Part shown: positions 59,390 to 64,000 of the stretch, piece by piece
Layout: every line of letters begins with the position of its first letter
How positions within the stretch are numbered: the first letter of the stretch is position 1
Assembly: GCA_029204225.1 (NCBI GenBank)
Contig: CM055110.1
Span: 35,999,239 to 36,063,238 of the forward strand
Origin: Diphasiastrum complanatum
Taxonomy: Eukaryota > Streptophyta > Lycopodiopsida > Lycopodiales > Lycopodiaceae
Reading direction: 5' to 3'
DNA: 64,000 bases
Translations under genes and position numbers: made by a program
The notes under the pieces: generated by a model
Seen by the model: the letters and a program-made list of their open reading frames with translations, nothing else
Databases searched by the model: none
Told to the model about the DNA's origin: nothing

Positions 59390-61882
59390 TTGCTCGACTA
59401 TCCTTCAGGCAAAGTTGATCTCCCTGACTGCCATAGCTGCATCTTTGGAAAGCAAGCCAGGATTCCTTTTATATTGAGTCATAGGCATGCAACAAAAGGT
59501 CTGTTAGATGTTGTTCACTCATATATATGTGGACCTATGCAAACTCCATTATTACTAGACGCAAAGTATTTCGTTACCTTTATTGACAAATTTTTCAGAA
59601 GAGCAGTTGTTTACTTCATCAAGCAAAAATCAGAAGCTTTCATCAAGTTCAGACAATTCAAAGAGCATGCAAAAAATCAAACTGGCAAATGAATCAAAGC
59701 ACCGAGGTCTGACAACGGGGGAGAATACATCTCCACCGAACTCAAGGAGTACTGTCTCAACAACAACATTGAACAATAATACATTACCTCCTATTCACCT
59801 CAATCAAATGGTCTGGTAGAGAGAGAGGACAGAACCTTAGTCGAATCGACAAAGTGCATGTTTTCACATGCGACACTTCTGAAGTCCTTCTGGGCTGAAG
59901 TTGTTTCAACAGCAACCTATATTCAGAACAAATGTCCTACTAAAGGTCTCTCAAACAAAACACCATTTGAAGTTTGGACAGGTACCAAACCTTCTTTATA
60001 AAATTACGAGTTTTTGGATGTACAACTTATGCGCAAATTCCTCATGATCTCAGGAAGAAGCTCGACTTTCAGAGTATCAAATGTATTTTCATCAGCTACA
60101 CTACTTCAGATCAAGCTTACAAGTTGTTTGATCCCATCAAGTTGAAGATAATCACTAGTTGAGATGTCATCTTCATCGAAGATCAGTTTATCGACCTCAA
60201 GGGAAAAGACAAAGCCCATGTAGCCGACTTGTCTAACCCCTCAAGGGAAAAGAAAAAGCCGATGTAGCTGACTTACTCATGCAACATATTGAACTTCGAG
60301 ATTCTTTGGTCGACTATTCTCATTGAAGGTCCAAGCTCATCTACCTTCGATGAACAACATATTAATAGCGAATCAGAAGATGATGATGTTGCATTTTAGC
60401 AACTACAATATGATGAAAATGATCAACTTCCTCTATTTTCCAGAAAATCATCAAGAATAGCAGACCACCTATCAGGTATATTGAGAGTCTGCAGCCTGTC
60501 GAAGAGGCACTCAGTTGGCCCGATTCTGATCTTTGGAAAGAAGCTATAGATAAAGAGTATTCATCTCTTATCAAGAACCAGACATGGACTCCTGTCAAAT
60601 CACCTGCTAGCAGAAATATAGTTGACTGTAAATGAATTTTCAAAGTCAAGTACAAACCAGACAGAAGCATCAATAAAAGAAAAGCCTGACTTGTCGCCAA
60701 AGGATTTTCTCAAGTATACAATGTCGATTACATTGAGACCTTCAGTCTAGTAGTCAAGCATTCATCTATTTGACTTTTATTATCGTTTGCTGCTGCAGTA
60801 GATTTACATCAAATGGATGTACATATAGCATATTTTAATGGAGTTATCAAAAAAGACATTTACATGGTGCAACCCGAAGGTTATATTATCAAAGGTAAAC
60901 ACAGTCATGTGTATAAACTCCATAAAGCACTTTATGGCTTGAAGCAATCTGCTCGAGCATGGTGTCAAAGGATCAATACTTTTCTTATTGATCACGGCTA
61001 CACACCTAGCTCTTCAGATTCGAATGTTTACTTCAAGAGAGTGCAACAGTCTTTTATCACTCTATACGTGGACGACAATAGCTCTTCGACAACAGTATTG
61101 ATTTGATAAAAGAAGCTAAGACTATGCTATCTTCCGAATTCGACATAACTGATTTGGACGAAGCTCATTTATGCCTTGGTATTCAAATCCACGAGGACAA
61201 AAATCAGAAGTTGCTCTACATTACTCAAAAAAGGTACATCTACAATATGTTAGTCAAATATAATATGGTTAGTTGAAAGTTAGCTCTCTCACTGATGGAA
61301 CCAGATCTCAAGTTGTCGAAGGACCAATGTCCCCAAACAATCAATGAGAAGGAGCAGATGCATGATTATCCTTACCATTCGATGATAGGATTCTTTATGT
61401 ATGCAATGATCTGTACCAGGCCAGACATAGCTTTCGCAGTCAACTCCCTAAGTCAGTTTATGACTTAACCCTGGTATAACACATTGGAAGGCTCTTATCA
61501 TAGTCATGAGATATCTTCAATCTACTATTGACTTTTGCATTTGTTATGGAGCAATCGACAACGACAAACGCAATTTACTCATTGGTATCACAGATGCAAG
61601 TTGGGCAAGAGATGTAGACACTCGTAAATCCACTTCTGGATTTACATTCTTTCTCCACAATAGTCCTATTTCCTGGAACAATCAAAAGCAATCTTCAATA
61701 GCTCTATCTTCTATAGAATCTGGGGATATCGCAGCCTCACAAGCTACAAAGGAAGCAATTTGATTCTTACTTTCAGATATCAATCTGAATCATTAACAGA
61801 TATTTGTACTAAAAAATTAAGCTTGGATGCACATAAATTTTTTTTGTACAAAACTGAGTTTAAAGGAGAAAGAACAAGACCT
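59390..61882 (+). pseudogene. Decayed Ty1/copia pol, element E (integrase to RNase H)
   Basis: In order: integrase zinc region CHSCIFGKQARIPF (59420-59465), core VVHSYICGPM...YFVTFIDKF (59505-59590), NGGEYIST (about 59715) and SPQSNGLVERE (about 59800); VFGCTTYAQIPHDLRKKL (60010-60065); reverse transcriptase from about 60515 with HQMDVHIAYFNGVIKKD (60805), ALYGLKQSARAW (60930) and LYVDDN (61060). RNase H gives ITDASWARDVDTRKSTSGF...SISWNNQKQ-like text (61580-61690), and the tail ends ESLTDIFTKKLSL (61785-61825). Many stops and shifts. No LTR was found on either side. Confidence 0.75.
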
Positions 61883-61957
61883 TAGTTTGCCAGAGTCATT
61901 TCCTTAACATTTGAGGCTCTTTGGAAAAAGCGAAAAATGTGACACTGGGTGACTATT

Positions 61958-64000
61958 TCAACCCATAGAGCGCCTTGTGGATTTTGCATACAAGGTGATG
62001 TTGCTTGCCATTGAGTTTGTATCCCTCTGGCTGCGTCATGTACTTCCATGGTTCCATTGAGGAAAGCGGTCTGGACATCCATCTGGTGGACTTCAAGGTC
62101 TGTCACCACTGCAAAGAAGATGAGTAGGCAGATTGACGCATGTTTGACAACTGGGCTAAAGGTTTATGAATAATCCAGGTCTGGAATCTGAGAAAAGCCT
62201 TTGGCGACTAGCCTGGCCTTGTAACGATTTAGCCTTCCTCCAGCGTCGTACTTTGCCTTGAATATCCATATGCATGGAATTGGTTTTCGGTCCTTTGGCA
62301 GTTCAGTGAGTCTCCATGTTTGATTCTCCATAAGAGAATAAAATTTGGTGTCCATCGCTGCTTTCCACTGGTCAGGAGTAGACATCGCCTCAGCAACTGT
62401 GTTTGGTTCCTGCACGAAGTAGCAGGCCAGATCATCCATAAATCTGGATGGAGGCTGTTTGGACCTGTTTGACCTTCTAGATTGAACTTCGGTCCTCTAA
62501 TGTGGGTTGACTCATTGAGGTTCTGACTCACCGTCTGAGTCAGCATCGAGATTCTGCAGTTGACTCTCTAGATCGAAATTGACTGGTTGTTCGATTGGTG
62601 AGCCAGAATTATCAACAGCTTTTCCTTTGTGGTCGATGAACTGGTCTTCCACGAAACTGACATCTTTGTTGGTGAATGTCTTCTCGGTATCCAAATTGTA
62701 GAGCTTGTATGCCTTGTGATTTGGGAAATAGTTGATGAAAATCATTTTCCTGCTCTTGTCATCTAGCTTTCTTCTTAGATCCTCAGGGATCTGAGCGAAA
62801 GTGATGCATCCAAACACTCGAATATATTTGAGTGATGGTTTTGATCCTATCCACACCTCATAAGGTGTCTTGTCGTTCAGGGCTTTGGTGATGAATCGAT
62901 TATTTAAGTAGGCGGCTGTAGTAACAGTTTTTGGAAGAGAGACATGGGCCATCATGCTCTTGGCACTTTCGATGAGTGTCCGGTTCTTCCGCTCAGCTAC
63001 ACCATTGGACTATGGTGAGTAGCTGGTTGTATATTGTTGAAGTATCATGTTGGCCTCGCATAATTCCTTGAAATCTGTCGAGATGTATTCTCCCCCTCCA
63101 TCAGTGCGTAGAGCCTTGATCTTCCTCTGGGTTCGGTTCTCTATAGACGCCTTGAACTGCATGAAGAACTTGAATACTTCGGATTTGTTTTTCAAATAGT
63201 AGATTGCAGTCCTTCAAGAGAAGTCGTTGATGAAGGTTAGGAAATAGAGAGCTCCTTCTATGGAAGCAGTCTACATTGGGCCACAAATGGCGCTATGTAC
63301 AAAAAGGTCAAGCAAGCCCTTGGATGTGTGAATTGAGTCTGAGCTGAAGGGACTCCTTGCATGCTTGTTGATAATACAGCTTTCGCATGGAGAAGTTGGC
63401 TTGTTGACTAAAGACATGTCTTGTACTAGACTTTGAGCTGACATTTGTTGAATATTGTTGTAGTTAAGATGGCCAAATCTGAAATGCCACAGTATATCAG
63501 TTGATTCAAAAGTGGCTGTGTGAAGCGCTTGACTGCTAGAATAATAGCAATGGTTGAGTTTGTACAGTTATTCGCTTCTTCTTCCGTAGGCTAGAACCTT
63601 CTGAGATTTGTCAAGAATTGTGCAGCCTTTTGTATCGAACCTTGAACCAATCGCAATGGTGAGTCATGTGTTGACTTGCTCCGGAGTCTAGATACCAAAA
63701 ATCGATATCCTGTTGTTCTCCGACTTTGGTCATGAAAGCTGCTTCATCTTCTTCTTCTTCTTCTTCTTGTTGATTTGAGTGACTGGCTGTAGCACTATGT
63801 GCTTGTTGTTGGAACTGCTTCTTCTTTTCGTTGTTGTACTTCAAAGTTCGGCAGTCCTTGATTTCGTGGCCAGTCCTCTTACAGTATCTGTAGAAAAGTT
63901 TCTGTGTTGGTTAGAATGATGAAGGGCTTGAATTTGATCCTGAACCATAATTTGGTCCAAACTACATGTTGCCTTTCTTGTCAGTAGAGCCTAGCTTTGT
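61958..64000 (-). pseudogene. Decayed Ty1/copia, element F (gag knuckle to reverse transcriptase), cut by window end
   Basis: Minus strand from the right: zinc knuckle remnant YCKRTGHEIKDC with the first Cys replaced by Tyr (about 63855-63890); protease FWYLDSGASQHMTHHCDWF (63640-63700); integrase pieces RTDGGGEYIST (63080) and NNRFITKALNDKTPYEVW (62850-62910), VFGCITFAQIPEDLRRKL (62765-62820), and an acidic linker; reverse transcriptase EAMSTPDQWKAAMD...TWRLTELPKDRKPIPC (62270-62390), QMDVQTAFLNGTMEV (62040-62085). It ends ALYGLK followed by TAG at about 61958, where similarity stops. Element E is its relative: both share FAQIP/YAQIPxDLR(R/K)KLD and (V/I)EDQFID(H/L)KGK. Confidence 0.75.

Overview
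This window looks like nuclear DNA of a land plant with a large, repeat-rich, AT-rich genome. It holds Ty1/copia and Ty3/gypsy elements with plant-type primer-binding sites, a TNP2-type CACTA element, L1-like LINE pieces, long (AG)n/(CT)n microsatellites, and one host gene whose small exons are separated by introns of up to 5 kb. Two pieces of Penelope-like (PLE) reverse transcriptase make a flowering plant less likely than a fern, lycophyte or conifer, but the sequence does not name a species. I see no rRNA, tRNA, CRISPR array or organellar block.

Layout, left to right. 0-1.7 kb: hairpin and unassigned repeat-derived coding scraps. 1.7-6.65 kb: a (+) Ty3-type LTR element that encodes gag only, with a Tat/Athila-like primer-binding site and a 1.3-kb minisatellite in its leader. 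It is cut by a copia 3' LTR and tail (6.65-8.4 kb, -). 8.4-11.3 kb: a long inverted repeat with arms of about 1.2 kb. 12.1-14.0 kb (-): a nearly complete PLE reverse transcriptase whose 3' side ends at (AG/CT)n. 15.7-24 kb: a 324-bp tandem duplication, then a CACTA transposase gene whose seven introns all keep the frame but which carries six nonsense codons. 25.2-31.6 kb: a gypsy 3' LTR split by a complete, young copia element (25303-31300, 5-bp target duplication, LTRs differing at 4 of 691 positions). 31.6-32.1 kb: a second PLE fragment.

34.3-47.0 kb (-) holds the one gene I believe is functional: a 225-residue RING-CH (RINGv) membrane protein, probably an E3 ubiquitin ligase. I assembled it from six exons with in-frame junctions. 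A GC-rich 5' leader/promoter area lies near 50.6-51.1 kb. Its introns hold L1-like ORF1 copies that end in AATAAAGC plus (CT)n, a LINE reverse-transcriptase relic and a decayed copia reverse transcriptase.

51.2-58.2 kb: a 430-bp dispersed repeat, a copia 5' LTR with primer-binding site, and a second (-) copy of the gag-only element, which retains 1.7 kb missing from the first copy. 59.4-64 kb: two decayed copia elements of related lineage arranged tail to tail. Apart from the RING-CH gene, nearly everything recognisable is mobile DNA, much of it nested; the elements do not form a pathway together. The best leads for something new are the gag-only element with its minisatellite leader, the ORF1-only LINE family with microsatellite tails, and the plant PLE.
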